A stretch of 64,000 nt of DNA from Winogradskyella immobilis. GTDB lineage: Bacteria; Bacteroidota; Bacteroidia; Flavobacteriales; Flavobacteriaceae. Each line of letters opens with the position of its first letter. Position 1 is the stretch's first letter. Under the pieces are notes generated by a model, which worked only from the letters and a program-made list of their open reading frames with translations, was not told where the DNA came from and made no database searches. Positions 45,422-53,406 of the stretch are shown piece after piece. The DNA lies in the NCBI RefSeq assembly GCF_021887715.1, contig NZ_JAIQXX010000001.1, positions 124,001 through 188,000 of the forward strand, in the 5' to 3' direction. Position numbers and translations under genes: made by a program.

Positions 45422-46672
45422 TTATCTATTATATGGGCGTTCATTAATCCAACGAAATTTCCGAGAGATAAGCGTTATACTATCTAATTCTTTTTTAGAT
45501 AACACTACAGTGATACTATCATTTTCTAGAGTTCCGCTTAACTTAAGGTAGTTGGGTTTTATATAGCTGAATTCTAGATTAAGACTATCTTTAGAAACGC
45601 TATCGTCATACATCGTAATTTTATTTGCTATGGTATCTGTAACAAAAATATAACCAGATAAATCATCATTCATAGACTTAATTACGGCGCCTCCTTTATT
45701 TTCTATTAAGAGATATCTCCAGCGTTCGGCTTCTGTAATTATAGGAGGAAGCGTATCATTGTTTTTTATAAAAGTTTCGGTTTCCCATATGCCATAAAGA
45801 TGCGGGCGATGGTTTTTATCACTAATGTTTAATTCGCCTAAACATCCTAAAATACAGCTAGCAACTAAAATAATAGGAACTAGTATTTTTTTAACATTGC
45901 CTATAATTCTATGATAATCTTTAGAGGTATTAGGATGGTAAAAATTAGAGTGTTCAACAGCTTTATTTTTTATAAAAACATTAGTAAAGCGACTAATGTC
46001 CGTCATAAAAATAATTAAGGCCATAAAGATAAGGTGAATTGAAAACAGTTTAACAGGAATGTCAAACATTAAATTCATCATAGCCACTTGTGTCATCACT
46101 CCCATAACAATAAAAGCTCCAAGCGTAGAGGTACGTCTAGAGACAAGAAGTACTCCGCCTAAAATTTCCATAACACCAGCAAACATACCAAAACCTTTAG
46201 AGTAACCCATGTAAGTCCATGCGAGGCCCATTGGTGAAAATTCACCTAAAGGTTGTAATAGTCTTACAAAAGATGGAGGCCCAAATTGAATCTGAAATAC
46301 TTTTACAACTCCATAGAGTAACATTGCTGCAAATATGAATACTCTTAAGATAACGATTAGCCAATAAAACGCTTTGTTATAATCTTTTATATGGCGCTGA
46401 AAAAAAGACCAGATTATAGTTAATAATATAGCAAGAGCGAAATTGACAAAGAGTGTAATATAGGCATAAGTGTTATCGCCACTTCCGTAGCCACTAACAT
46501 CAAAGTTGTAGTTAAAACCAAGAATAGCCTTACCTATCCAACGAAAAGGAGTTTCAAGTAGCCCGCTCGTAAACATTAAAACGATATACAGAACGACATA
46601 AGAAAAAATAAACCGAAATATGAGTTTGCTTTTCTCAGTCCATTGTTCTTTATAAGTTTGATGTAATAACAT
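45422..46672 (-). CDS. DoxX-like multi-pass membrane protein
   Basis: 416 residues. The first 260 residues hold seven or eight membrane segments, with the DoxX-like part RVFIFAAMLLYGVVKVFQIQF, then FGMFAGVMEILGGVLLVSRRT and GAFIVMGVMTQVAMMNLMFD. After a further membrane segment (IILVASCILGCLG) comes a soluble C-terminal domain of about 120 residues (PHLYGIWETETFIKNNDTLP ... ) that looks lipocalin-like and would face the periplasm. DoxX proteins are linked to thiol and redox balance. It starts five bases after the M20 peptidase gene in the same direction. Confidence 0.83.
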   Translation of the reverse strand: MLLHQTYKEQWTEKSKLIFRFIFSYVVLYIVLMFTSGLLETPFRWIGKAILGFNYNFDVSGYGSGDNTYAYITLFVNFALAILLTIIWSFFQRHIKDYNKAFYWLIVILRVFIFAAMLLYGVVKVFQIQFGPPSFVRLLQPLGEFSPMGLAWTYMGYSKGFGMFAGVMEILGGVLLVSRRTSTLGAFIVMGVMTQVAMMNLMFDIPVKLFSIHLIFMALIIFMTDISRFTNVFIKNKAVEHSNFYHPNTSKDYHRIIGNVKKILVPIILVASCILGCLGELNISDKNHRPHLYGIWETETFIKNNDTLPPIITEAERWRYLLIENKGGAVIKSMNDDLSGYIFVTDTIANKITMYDDSVSKDSLNLEFSYIKPNYLKLSGTLENDSITVVLSKKELDSITLISRKFRWINERPYNR

Positions 46673-46676
46673 TTAT

Positions 46677-48065
46677 TTACTGTTTTAAATCTGTAAAATA
46701 TTTATAAAAATAAGGAATAGTTTCAATGCCTTTAAGATAATTCCAAATGCCAAAATGTTCGTTAGGAGAGTGAATAGCATCACTATCTAAACCAAAGCCC
46801 ATTAAAATAGTTTTGCTCCCTAATTCTTCTTCAAATAAAGATACAATAGGAATACTACCTCCGCTACGTTGAGGTATTGGGGTTTGTCCAAAAGTAGTCT
46901 CATAAGCATTAGAAGCTGCCTGATAAGCAACAGTATTTATAGGTGTTACATAACCTTGCCCACCATGATGAGGTGTAACGTTTACTGTCACTCCTTTTGG
47001 AGCAATAGTTTCAAAATGAGTTTTAAACAACTGAGTAATCTCCTTCCAATCTTGATTTGGTACTAAACGCATAGAGATTTTTGCATATGCTTTACTTGCA
47101 ATTACTGTTTTAGCTCCTTCGCCAGTATAGCCTCCCCAAATACCGTTAACGTCAAGAGTTGGTCTTATAGAATTACGCTCATTAGTACTATATCCTTTTT
47201 CGCCATATACAGCCTCTATATTTAAAGCTTCTTTATAAGCGTCTAATGAAAATGGTGCTTTTGCCATTTGCGCACGTTCTGCACTAGAAAGTTCTTCTAC
47301 TTTACCGTAAAACCCTGGTATGGTAATATGATTATTTTCATCATGGAGTGAAGCAATCATCTTAGTAAGTATATTAATAGGGTTGGCAACAGCACCTCCA
47401 TATAAACCAGAATGGAGATCACGGTTTGGTCCTGTAACTTCTACTTCAACATAACTTAATCCTCTTAATCCTGTTGTAATGGATGGTACGTCATTAGCAA
47501 TCATACCGGTATCAGAAATAAGTATAATATCGTTACTTAATTTCGTTTTGTTTTCTGCTACATATTTTGCAAGATTAACACTTCCAACTTCTTCTTCGCC
47601 TTCAATCATAAACTTTACATTACATGGTAACTCATTTTGCGAGACCATAAATTCTAAAGCTTTAACATGCATGTACATTTGACCTTTATCATCGCAAGCA
47701 CCTCTTGCAAAAATTGCGCCATCAGGATGCAGTTCAGTAGATTTTATGATAGGCTCAAATGGTGGTGAATCCCATAGTTCAATAGGATCAGCAGGTTGAA
47801 CATCGTAATGTCCATAAACCAAAACCGTAGGAAGATTGGTGTCTATAATCTTTTCGCCATAAACAATAGGATGTCCATCTGTTGGAGTAATCTCAACGAG
47901 ATCACAACCTGCTTCTTCGAGTCTAGATTTTATAGCTTCAGCAGTTTTAAGTACATCATTTGCATAAGCGGAATCTGCACTTACTGAAGGAATTTTTAAT
48001 AGATCAATCAGCTCGTTAATAAAACGTGTTTTATTTGCTTGAATATAGGCTTCAATAGATTTCAT
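46677..48065 (-). CDS. M20 family dipeptidase
   Basis: 462 residues, cytoplasmic di-zinc peptidase. Zinc ligands and base can be seen in VYGHYDVQPAD, FARGACDDKGQM and IEGEEEVGS; the lid/dimer domain lies in the middle (about 190-340) and the last ligand His is in LDSDAIHSPNEHFGIW. This is the CNDP-like M20 branch common in Bacteroidota. It is co-transcribed with the DoxX-like gene downstream. It starts close to the tRNA-Leu promoter on the other strand. Confidence 0.93.
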   Translation of the reverse strand: MKSIEAYIQANKTRFINELIDLLKIPSVSADSAYANDVLKTAEAIKSRLEEAGCDLVEITPTDGHPIVYGEKIIDTNLPTVLVYGHYDVQPADPIELWDSPPFEPIIKSTELHPDGAIFARGACDDKGQMYMHVKALEFMVSQNELPCNVKFMIEGEEEVGSVNLAKYVAENKTKLSNDIILISDTGMIANDVPSITTGLRGLSYVEVEVTGPNRDLHSGLYGGAVANPINILTKMIASLHDENNHITIPGFYGKVEELSSAERAQMAKAPFSLDAYKEALNIEAVYGEKGYSTNERNSIRPTLDVNGIWGGYTGEGAKTVIASKAYAKISMRLVPNQDWKEITQLFKTHFETIAPKGVTVNVTPHHGGQGYVTPINTVAYQAASNAYETTFGQTPIPQRSGGSIPIVSLFEEELGSKTILMGFGLDSDAIHSPNEHFGIWNYLKGIETIPYFYKYFTDLKQ

Positions 48066-48130
48066 AATATGGTTTCTGTTTGAAACAAAAATAATAAAAA
48101 CAAGCGGTATTATTTCTTAATTAAAATCAA

Positions 48131-48160
48131 TTTGAATATTGAAACTATTGTTTATATTTG
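48131..48160 (+). promoter_or_regulatory. tRNA-Leu promoter
   Basis: TTTG (48131-48134), 18 bases, TATATTTG (48153-48160). Transcription should start near 48167, so the broken tRNA copy at 48194-48243 lies in the leader. Confidence 0.8.
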
Positions 48161-48193
48161 CATCCCGATTATTAATAGATATAATCGAAAATG

Positions 48194-48243
48194 TATTGCT
48201 AGCGTGGTGGTCCCGATAGCTATCGGGATGATAGACACGCAAT
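48194..48243 (+). other. broken copy of the tRNA-Leu 5' part split by a palindrome
   Basis: GCGTGGTGG (48202-48210), then tcccgatagctatcggga plus t, then GATAGACACGC (48230-48240). The outer parts match the real tRNA stretch GCGTGGTGG-AATTG-GTAGACACGC (48260-48283). The outermost bases gtattgc ... gcaatac are complementary, so the whole forms a long hairpin. It looks like a decayed tRNA duplicate into whose D-loop a palindromic repeat went. Confidence 0.6.
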
Positions 48244-48255
48244 ACTAAAAAGAAT

Positions 48256-48337
48256 GCGGGCGTGGTGGAATTGGTAGACACGCTAGACTTAGGATCTAGT
48301 GCCGCGAGGTGTGGGAGTTCGAGTCTCCCCGCCCGCA
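48256..48337 (+). tRNA. tRNA-Leu (TAG)
   Basis: 82 nt with acceptor GCGGGCG / CGCCCGC and discriminator A; anticodon loop ACTTAGGAT gives TAG. Variable arm GTGCCGCGAGGTGT and T-arm GGGAGTTCGAGTCTCCC fit a class II tRNA. CCA is not encoded. Confidence 0.96.
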
Positions 48338-48346
48338 CAGAGAGTT

Positions 48347-48381
48347 AAGACTCTTCATTAATTTGAAGGGTCTTTTTTTTT
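48347..48381 (+). terminator. tRNA-Leu terminator
   Basis: aagactcttca / tgaagggtctt, 11 pairs with one G-T, then nine T. Confidence 0.88.
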
Positions 48382-48419
48382 ATATAAAATTATGAGATGA
48401 AGAGGAGACGAGAAGTTTA

Positions 48420-48439
48420 CCCTGAGCGAAGTCGAAGGG
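48420..48439. repeat. TGAGC-N3-GTCGAA repeat between the two tRNA-end copies
   Basis: ccctgagcgaagtcgaaggg, self-complementary at its ends (CCCT/AGGG), directly touching the duplicated tRNA end at 48439. Confidence 0.85.
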
Positions 48440-48497
48440 AGTCTCCCCGCCCGCACAGAGAGTTAAGACTCTTCATTAATTTGAAGGGTCTTTTTTT
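48439..48497 (+). repeat. duplicate of the tRNA-Leu 3' end and terminator
   Basis: The 58-59 bases from gagtctccccgcccgcac through the terminator T-run repeat 48321-48380 almost exactly, 118 bases downstream. The copy holds the tRNA's 3' T-arm half, acceptor strand and the whole terminator hairpin. It is the footprint of a tandem duplication or an integration at the tRNA end. Confidence 0.88.
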
Positions 48498-48657
48498 ATA
48501 TGATTCTACAATGTGTATTCCTAAATTTAATTTAACCCAATATTCTATATTAGAAAAACCTTACAAATAACATTTTATTTATTTTGAGTTTTTTGTAACA
48601 AAACTAGATGTTATTCAGTCTTATAAGTATAAAATAAATCAATTATTATTATCTTTG
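48498..48657 (+). promoter_or_regulatory. gap with the promoter of the GAF-domain gene
   Basis: Mostly AT-rich sequence with no gene. TATCTTTG (48650-48657) is a -7 box 19 bases before the ATG at 48676; no clear -33 box is seen. It shows that the in-frame ATG at 48655 lies inside the promoter and cannot be used. Confidence 0.6.
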
Positions 48658-48675
48658 CAATATCATAAATTAACA

Positions 48676-51051
48676 ATGGTGGACTTAAACGATAATTTAG
48701 AATCTCCTTTTTTTCTAAAGTTGAGCTTTAATAAGTATCTCAATCAGTTTGAAAAATTAATACAATCTGATAATGAAATAGTTAGGGTTAATGCGCGCCG
48801 TAAGTTAGATATTGCAAAGCAAAACCCAATACTTAGAGATGGGTTTAGTGATTTATCATATTTAAAAACCTATAAAGAAGAGATACAAGAAATTCTTCAA
48901 GATGTTTTTAATCCACTATTAACACTTAATGAAATTAAGACAGCTTCGGCTCCTTTTCATCAGGTTATTTTTAATTCTACCGAACGTTTTGATAATATTA
49001 TAAATGTAGCTGGAAAAGATTTTGAGCTCGAAATAAAAAACATGCCAAAAGATGATATGTACATTATTATGTGTACGATTATTCTTAGCAGATGTTATGG
49101 TTATAATATTAATATAAAACGACCATTCTTTTACGAAATACCAGATGCTAAAGGTATAATGCATTACTATAAAATTCTACTTAATGCAGATTTTATAGAA
49201 ATAATCCCTAAAGAAGGAACTCCTAAAATAACAGAAGAAGATTTTGATACGCTTTTAGATAATTTTGAAAACATTGAACTTTGGAAAGAAAAGTTCCCTC
49301 AAAACAGTTACATAGTTAAGGGATTTGTAATTTCTAATATTTTTGATGTTACAGACGATCAATCCATATCAAATGTTAAGTCTACACTTATTGGTGAAGA
49401 AAAAAGAAATGATGAAAGTTTTATGGAAGATTTCCATGAAATTTTCAGATCTCTATTAGATTTAAAAGATATTAAAGTAGGCTTTTCTATATATAATAAA
49501 GAAGAAGATACTTTTGAGCGTGTTTATGGTGCAGGGATGAATAGCTATTTACTAAATCAATTAGATGCTAATCGTTGTACAGGCGCATTATGTGGAAGAT
49601 CTTATAATACATTGTTAAAGGAAAAGAAGTTCTATACTGTATCTGACGTAGATAAGTATTATAAGATTTCTAAAGGTAAAGCACCTCAGTATAAAACATT
49701 GCAAGATCAAAATATAAAAAGTGCCATTTTAGCACCAATAGCTAATGATGAAGGCTTAATGGGGATTTTAGAAATAGTATCTCATGAGCCTAAAGTACTA
49801 AATAGTATTAACGCCAATAAGTTGGTTGATGTAATGCCTTTTATTGTATCTGCGGTAGAACGTTCTAAAAACGAAGAAGTCAACCTTATTGAAGCGATTA
49901 TACAAAAAGAATGTACATCGATTCATCCAAGTGTACATTGGAAGTTCGAAAAAGAAGCTCGTAATTTCATTAAAGATCAATTAAAAGGTCAAAAACCTAG
50001 TTTTAATAAAATAGCATTTGACGATGTGTATCCGTTATACGGGCAGATAGATATTAAAGGATCTTCTAATGCTAGAAATTGGGCAACACAACAAGATATA
50101 AAAACACAATTAACTGCTGCAAAAGATATTTTAGAAGAAGTTAATCAGGTACAACAATTGCCAATTTATGAGCAATATATATATCAAATCGATGAGTACT
50201 TAAACGAAATTGATTTACATTTTCAGGTAGATAGCGAACAACAAATCTCTCTCTTTTTTAATAATGATATTCATCCTATTTTAAGACATATTGGTAAATC
50301 TAATATCATGGCTTCTGAAATAGCTATTTATTTTGAAAATATTCACACTAAGGTAAATGCAGTCTATCATCATAGAAAAAAATACGACGATACTATTGCA
50401 TATATAAATAAAGAAATGGCTTCGCTTTTAGATAAAAAGCAGCAAGATGCACAATTAATGTATCCGCATTACTTTGAACGTTATAAAACGGATGGTGTAG
50501 AACACAATATGTATGTTGGTGAGTCTATTACTAAGGAAGAAAGTTTTAATTTAATGTACCTTTATAATTTAAGACTTTGGCAATTGCAAGTTATGTGCGA
50601 GATGGAGAATGCCTATTATAATATGCGTTCTAATTTCCCTGTAGCATTAGATGTAGCTTCAATGATATTAGTGTTTAATCAACCATTATCTGTTAGTTTT
50701 AGAATGGACGAGAAACAGTTTGATGTTGATGGTACATATAATGCGCGTTACGAAATTGTGAAAAAACGTGTAGATAAAGCCTACATAAAAGGGACAACCG
50801 AACGTGTTACTCAAAAAGGGAAAATAAGTATTATCTATTCTCAGAAAGAAGATGAGAAAGAATATATAAGATATATTAAGTTTTTACAATCTAAGCACTT
50901 ATTAGATACAGATGTAGAAATAGTAGAGCTACAAGATTTACAGGCGGTAACAGGACTTAAAGCATTGCGAGTAAGTGTGCTTTATCATAGAGATGATAAT
51001 GATAAAGAATTCTATACTTATGATGATTTAATGAAAGAGATTAATGCTTAA
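48676..51051 (+). CDS. large GAF-domain protein of unknown function
   Basis: About 791 residues from the ATG at 48676 (MVDLNDNLESPFFLKLSFNK). The middle (about 245-395) is a GAF domain: EIFRSLLDLKDIKVGFSIYN, later LKEKKFYTVSDVDKYYKISK and AILAPIANDEGLMGILEIVS. The 240 residues before it and about 390 after it are mostly helical and without a domain I recognise; no kinase, cyclase or DNA-binding motif is seen. It lacks signal peptide and membrane segments. It is convergent with the HD/Pycsar-effector-like gene, three bases apart. A cytoplasmic sensor role is inferred from the GAF domain alone. Confidence 0.8.
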   Translation: MVDLNDNLESPFFLKLSFNKYLNQFEKLIQSDNEIVRVNARRKLDIAKQNPILRDGFSDLSYLKTYKEEIQEILQDVFNPLLTLNEIKTASAPFHQVIFNSTERFDNIINVAGKDFELEIKNMPKDDMYIIMCTIILSRCYGYNINIKRPFFYEIPDAKGIMHYYKILLNADFIEIIPKEGTPKITEEDFDTLLDNFENIELWKEKFPQNSYIVKGFVISNIFDVTDDQSISNVKSTLIGEEKRNDESFMEDFHEIFRSLLDLKDIKVGFSIYNKEEDTFERVYGAGMNSYLLNQLDANRCTGALCGRSYNTLLKEKKFYTVSDVDKYYKISKGKAPQYKTLQDQNIKSAILAPIANDEGLMGILEIVSHEPKVLNSINANKLVDVMPFIVSAVERSKNEEVNLIEAIIQKECTSIHPSVHWKFEKEARNFIKDQLKGQKPSFNKIAFDDVYPLYGQIDIKGSSNARNWATQQDIKTQLTAAKDILEEVNQVQQLPIYEQYIYQIDEYLNEIDLHFQVDSEQQISLFFNNDIHPILRHIGKSNIMASEIAIYFENIHTKVNAVYHHRKKYDDTIAYINKEMASLLDKKQQDAQLMYPHYFERYKTDGVEHNMYVGESITKEESFNLMYLYNLRLWQLQVMCEMENAYYNMRSNFPVALDVASMILVFNQPLSVSFRMDEKQFDVDGTYNARYEIVKKRVDKAYIKGTTERVTQKGKISIIYSQKEDEKEYIRYIKFLQSKHLLDTDVEIVELQDLQAVTGLKALRVSVLYHRDDNDKEFYTYDDLMKEINA

Positions 51052-51054
51052 GAT

Positions 51055-52254
51055 TTAAACGGCACCTGAGAACTGAAATGCAATAGCAAAAGCAGCAACA
51101 CTAACAATTATACCTACAATAAATACAGTGTAGGTTATTCTAAGAATATTATATTTTCGGTTTAATACTAGTCCTAAAAAGTATAAATCTTTTTTCATAG
51201 AAGAATAGAGATAGTCCTTGTCTTGCATCATTTCTCCCATAGCCCATTCAAATTCATCTAATTTCATTTTGTGGAAATTTCCAAAGAATAATAAATTCAC
51301 TTTTTTATTGGCAACATCTTCTTTAGTAAATTTTCCGCTAGTAACGTTAGGTCGTGTTGCTAAAACAGATAAAATCATAGATGCTACTGTAAACAATACA
51401 AAAATAACAGTAGGCCAAATTAAGTATGTATTAGAAGCATTATCTAATTTAGAAACTAAATTAGAGAGAACTAAAGATACAATAATAGCATTAACCGAAA
51501 GTAAAATATTGGCCTTTGTATCAGCAATGTCACTCAGTGTAATATGGTTTTTTAGAGTGACTCTAAACATGGTTTCTATACCACGTTCTGGTAAACCAAG
51601 CTTGTTTTTCTTAAAAGTTAGTTCTTCTTTTTTTTGAGTTAGTTTCTTTTTATCGTCTTTAGTTTTCTTTTCTAATTTTATTAATTGCGATAAATTTTTG
51701 CCTTTGGTTTTGTCCCAAATAGAAGAAGCCGCATCCGAGTAAAATCGATGCTTAGTAGCTAAAAAGTCAATATTTTCATTCAACCAATCAGATTCAGATA
51801 GTTTTCGTTTGCAGGTCAATTCCCATTCTTTCCTTAAAAGATCTGAGATTTCAAAATAATTTTTACTGCCAATATGAGAACAATCGGCATCTTTGATAAT
51901 CTTTTCTAATAGATCTGCTGGAGAATGATGTATTTCAGTAGCTAAAATTATTTTAGAAACCATTTTAATACCATCAGCATTATAATTATGTGTATTTAAA
52001 AATGCTTCAGCTATAGCAATACTAGCTTTTTCATGTTTATCTATAGTTTTAGTATATCCAGTATCATGAAACCAAGCCGCAAGTATTAAATATTCCTTGT
52101 CTTTATCATCAATATTAGACAGTTCAGCAAGCTCTATTGATTTAGAAACTACACGTTGTGTATGCGGTAAATTATGATATATAAATGGAGTGTCTAATTC
52201 GTCATTTAAAAGACTGACGACATGTTTCTCTGCTTTTGATATAATGTTTTCCAT
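51055..52254 (-). CDS. HD phosphohydrolase fused to a Pycsar-effector-type transmembrane domain
   Basis: 399 residues. Residues 20-185 are an HD domain: His31 in LPHTQRVV, His63-Asp64 in AAWFHDTGYT, later ATEIHHSP (His109/110) and an acidic IIKDADCSH (Asp122/124), so the metal site looks intact. After a lysine-rich linker (185-217) comes the domain known from Pycsar effectors (PycTM): RGIETMFRVTLKNHITLSDI, ADTKANILLSVNAIIVSLVL and two more membrane segments (278-298, 372-394). PycTM proteins answer cCMP or cUMP by damaging the membrane. No pyrimidine cyclase gene stands near, so here the HD part may itself act on a nucleotide. Confidence 0.85.
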   Translation of the reverse strand: MENIISKAEKHVVSLLNDELDTPFIYHNLPHTQRVVSKSIELAELSNIDDKDKEYLILAAWFHDTGYTKTIDKHEKASIAIAEAFLNTHNYNADGIKMVSKIILATEIHHSPADLLEKIIKDADCSHIGSKNYFEISDLLRKEWELTCKRKLSESDWLNENIDFLATKHRFYSDAASSIWDKTKGKNLSQLIKLEKKTKDDKKKLTQKKEELTFKKNKLGLPERGIETMFRVTLKNHITLSDIADTKANILLSVNAIIVSLVLSNLVSKLDNASNTYLIWPTVIFVLFTVASMILSVLATRPNVTSGKFTKEDVANKKVNLLFFGNFHKMKLDEFEWAMGEMMQDKDYLYSSMKKDLYFLGLVLNRKYNILRITYTVFIVGIIVSVAAFAIAFQFSGAV

Positions 52255-52424
52255 AAAAAAAATAATAGACTAATTTAAGAATAATTTATTACCTAATCAG
52301 TCGGTAATGCAGTAACTTAGCTAACAATTTGTTTTGATGGAATTTATAAGAAGGTTTTTCGACAAAATTCAGGTCACAACACTTAAAAAAATGACTAAAC
52401 TTTATGCTAAATTGGAAACATATC

Positions 52425-52856
52425 ATGGATTTTACGGTAAACGGTAATCCAAAACCAGATAGAAGAGTAGAAAAATCTGAAGTAGAATGGAAGAATCAAT
52501 TAACACCAGAACAATATAGAATAACAAGATTAAAAGGAACGGAGGCACCACATTCAGGAGCATTATGTAGCACACATGATGCAGGTATATATAGTTGTAT
52601 TTGCTGTGATACAAAACTCTTTGATTCTACAATAAAATACGAAAGTAAATCAGGTTGGCCTAGTTTTACACAACCCATAAAAGAGAATGCCATTAAATAT
52701 AAAAAAGATACCTCATATGGGATGATACGCGTTGAGGTGATGTGTAATACTTGTGACGCTCATTTAGGACATATTTTTCCGGACGGACCAGAACCAAGTG
52801 GTCTGCGTTATTGTGTAAATTCAGAGTCTATTAAAATTGAAAAAATAAATGACTAA
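52425..52856 (+). CDS. msrB: peptide-methionine (R)-S-oxide reductase MsrB
   Basis: 143 residues from the ATG at 52425 (MDFTVNGNPKPDRRVEKSEV); the frame also opens 21 bases earlier. Two zinc CxxC pairs (CICC and CNTC), the GWPSFTQPI loop, HLGHIFPDGPEPSGLRYCVNS with the catalytic Cys (RYCVNS). It repairs R-form methionine sulfoxide with thioredoxin as reductant. There is no signal peptide. It overlaps msrA by eight bases. Confidence 0.95.
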   Translation: MDFTVNGNPKPDRRVEKSEVEWKNQLTPEQYRITRLKGTEAPHSGALCSTHDAGIYSCICCDTKLFDSTIKYESKSGWPSFTQPIKENAIKYKKDTSYGMIRVEVMCNTCDAHLGHIFPDGPEPSGLRYCVNSESIKIEKIND

Positions 52857-53391
52857 AAATATTCAAATAGCAACAGTTGGTGGAGGTTGTTTTTGGTGCA
52901 CAGAAGCGGTCTTTTTAGAGGTTAATGGAGTAGAGAAAGTAATTTCAGGATATTCAGGAGGAAATGTTCCTGGGCATCCAACATATCGTGAGGTTTGTTC
53001 AGGCTTAACTGGGCATGCGGAGGTAATACAAATTACATTTGATGCGGATATTATTTCTTATGAAGACATTCTTATCATTTTTATGACAACACACGATCCT
53101 ACAACATTAAATCGTCAAGGTGCGGATAGAGGTACGCAATATCGTTCAGTCATTTTTTATCATAATGATGGTCAGAAAAATATTGCTGAGATTGTAGTAA
53201 ATGAATTAAGCTCTCATTTTGAAAATAAAATAGTTACTGAAGTTAGTGCTTTAGATGTGTTTTATGAAGCAGAGAAAGAGCATCATAATTACTATAATCA
53301 AAACCAAACTCAAGGTTATTGTAGTTTTGTAATTACGCCAAAACTGCAAAAATTACGAAAGTTGCATGCTGATAAACTAAAAACGTCTTAA
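52849..53391 (+). CDS. msrA: peptide-methionine (S)-S-oxide reductase MsrA
   Basis: 180 residues. The active site GGGCFWCTEAVF, the substrate loop YSGGNVPGHPTYREVCSGLT, GHAEV with the catalytic Glu and HDPTTLNRQGADRGTQYRSV are all as expected. It repairs the S form of methionine sulfoxide, so with MsrB both forms are covered. It starts within msrB and ends 15 bases before selO: one operon. Confidence 0.96.
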   Translation: MTKNIQIATVGGGCFWCTEAVFLEVNGVEKVISGYSGGNVPGHPTYREVCSGLTGHAEVIQITFDADIISYEDILIIFMTTHDPTTLNRQGADRGTQYRSVIFYHNDGQKNIAEIVVNELSSHFENKIVTEVSALDVFYEAEKEHHNYYNQNQTQGYCSFVITPKLQKLRKLHADKLKTS

Positions 53392-53406
53392 GCAAAAAAT
53401 GACAAG

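Noticed and set aside
48117-48338. Open frame on the minus strand starting MRAGRLELPHLAALDPKSSV
   Set aside because: It is the antisense reading of tRNA-Leu, a well-known false protein; it also crosses the broken tRNA copy.
48655-48675. ATG at 48655 as start of the GAF gene
   Set aside because: It lies within the -7 box TATCTTTG; the ATG at 48676 is the first one in the expected transcript.
51055-52254. A complete Pycsar anti-phage system
   Set aside because: The effector-like domain is present, but no pyrimidine cyclase gene lies beside it; the neighbours are a GAF protein and msrB.
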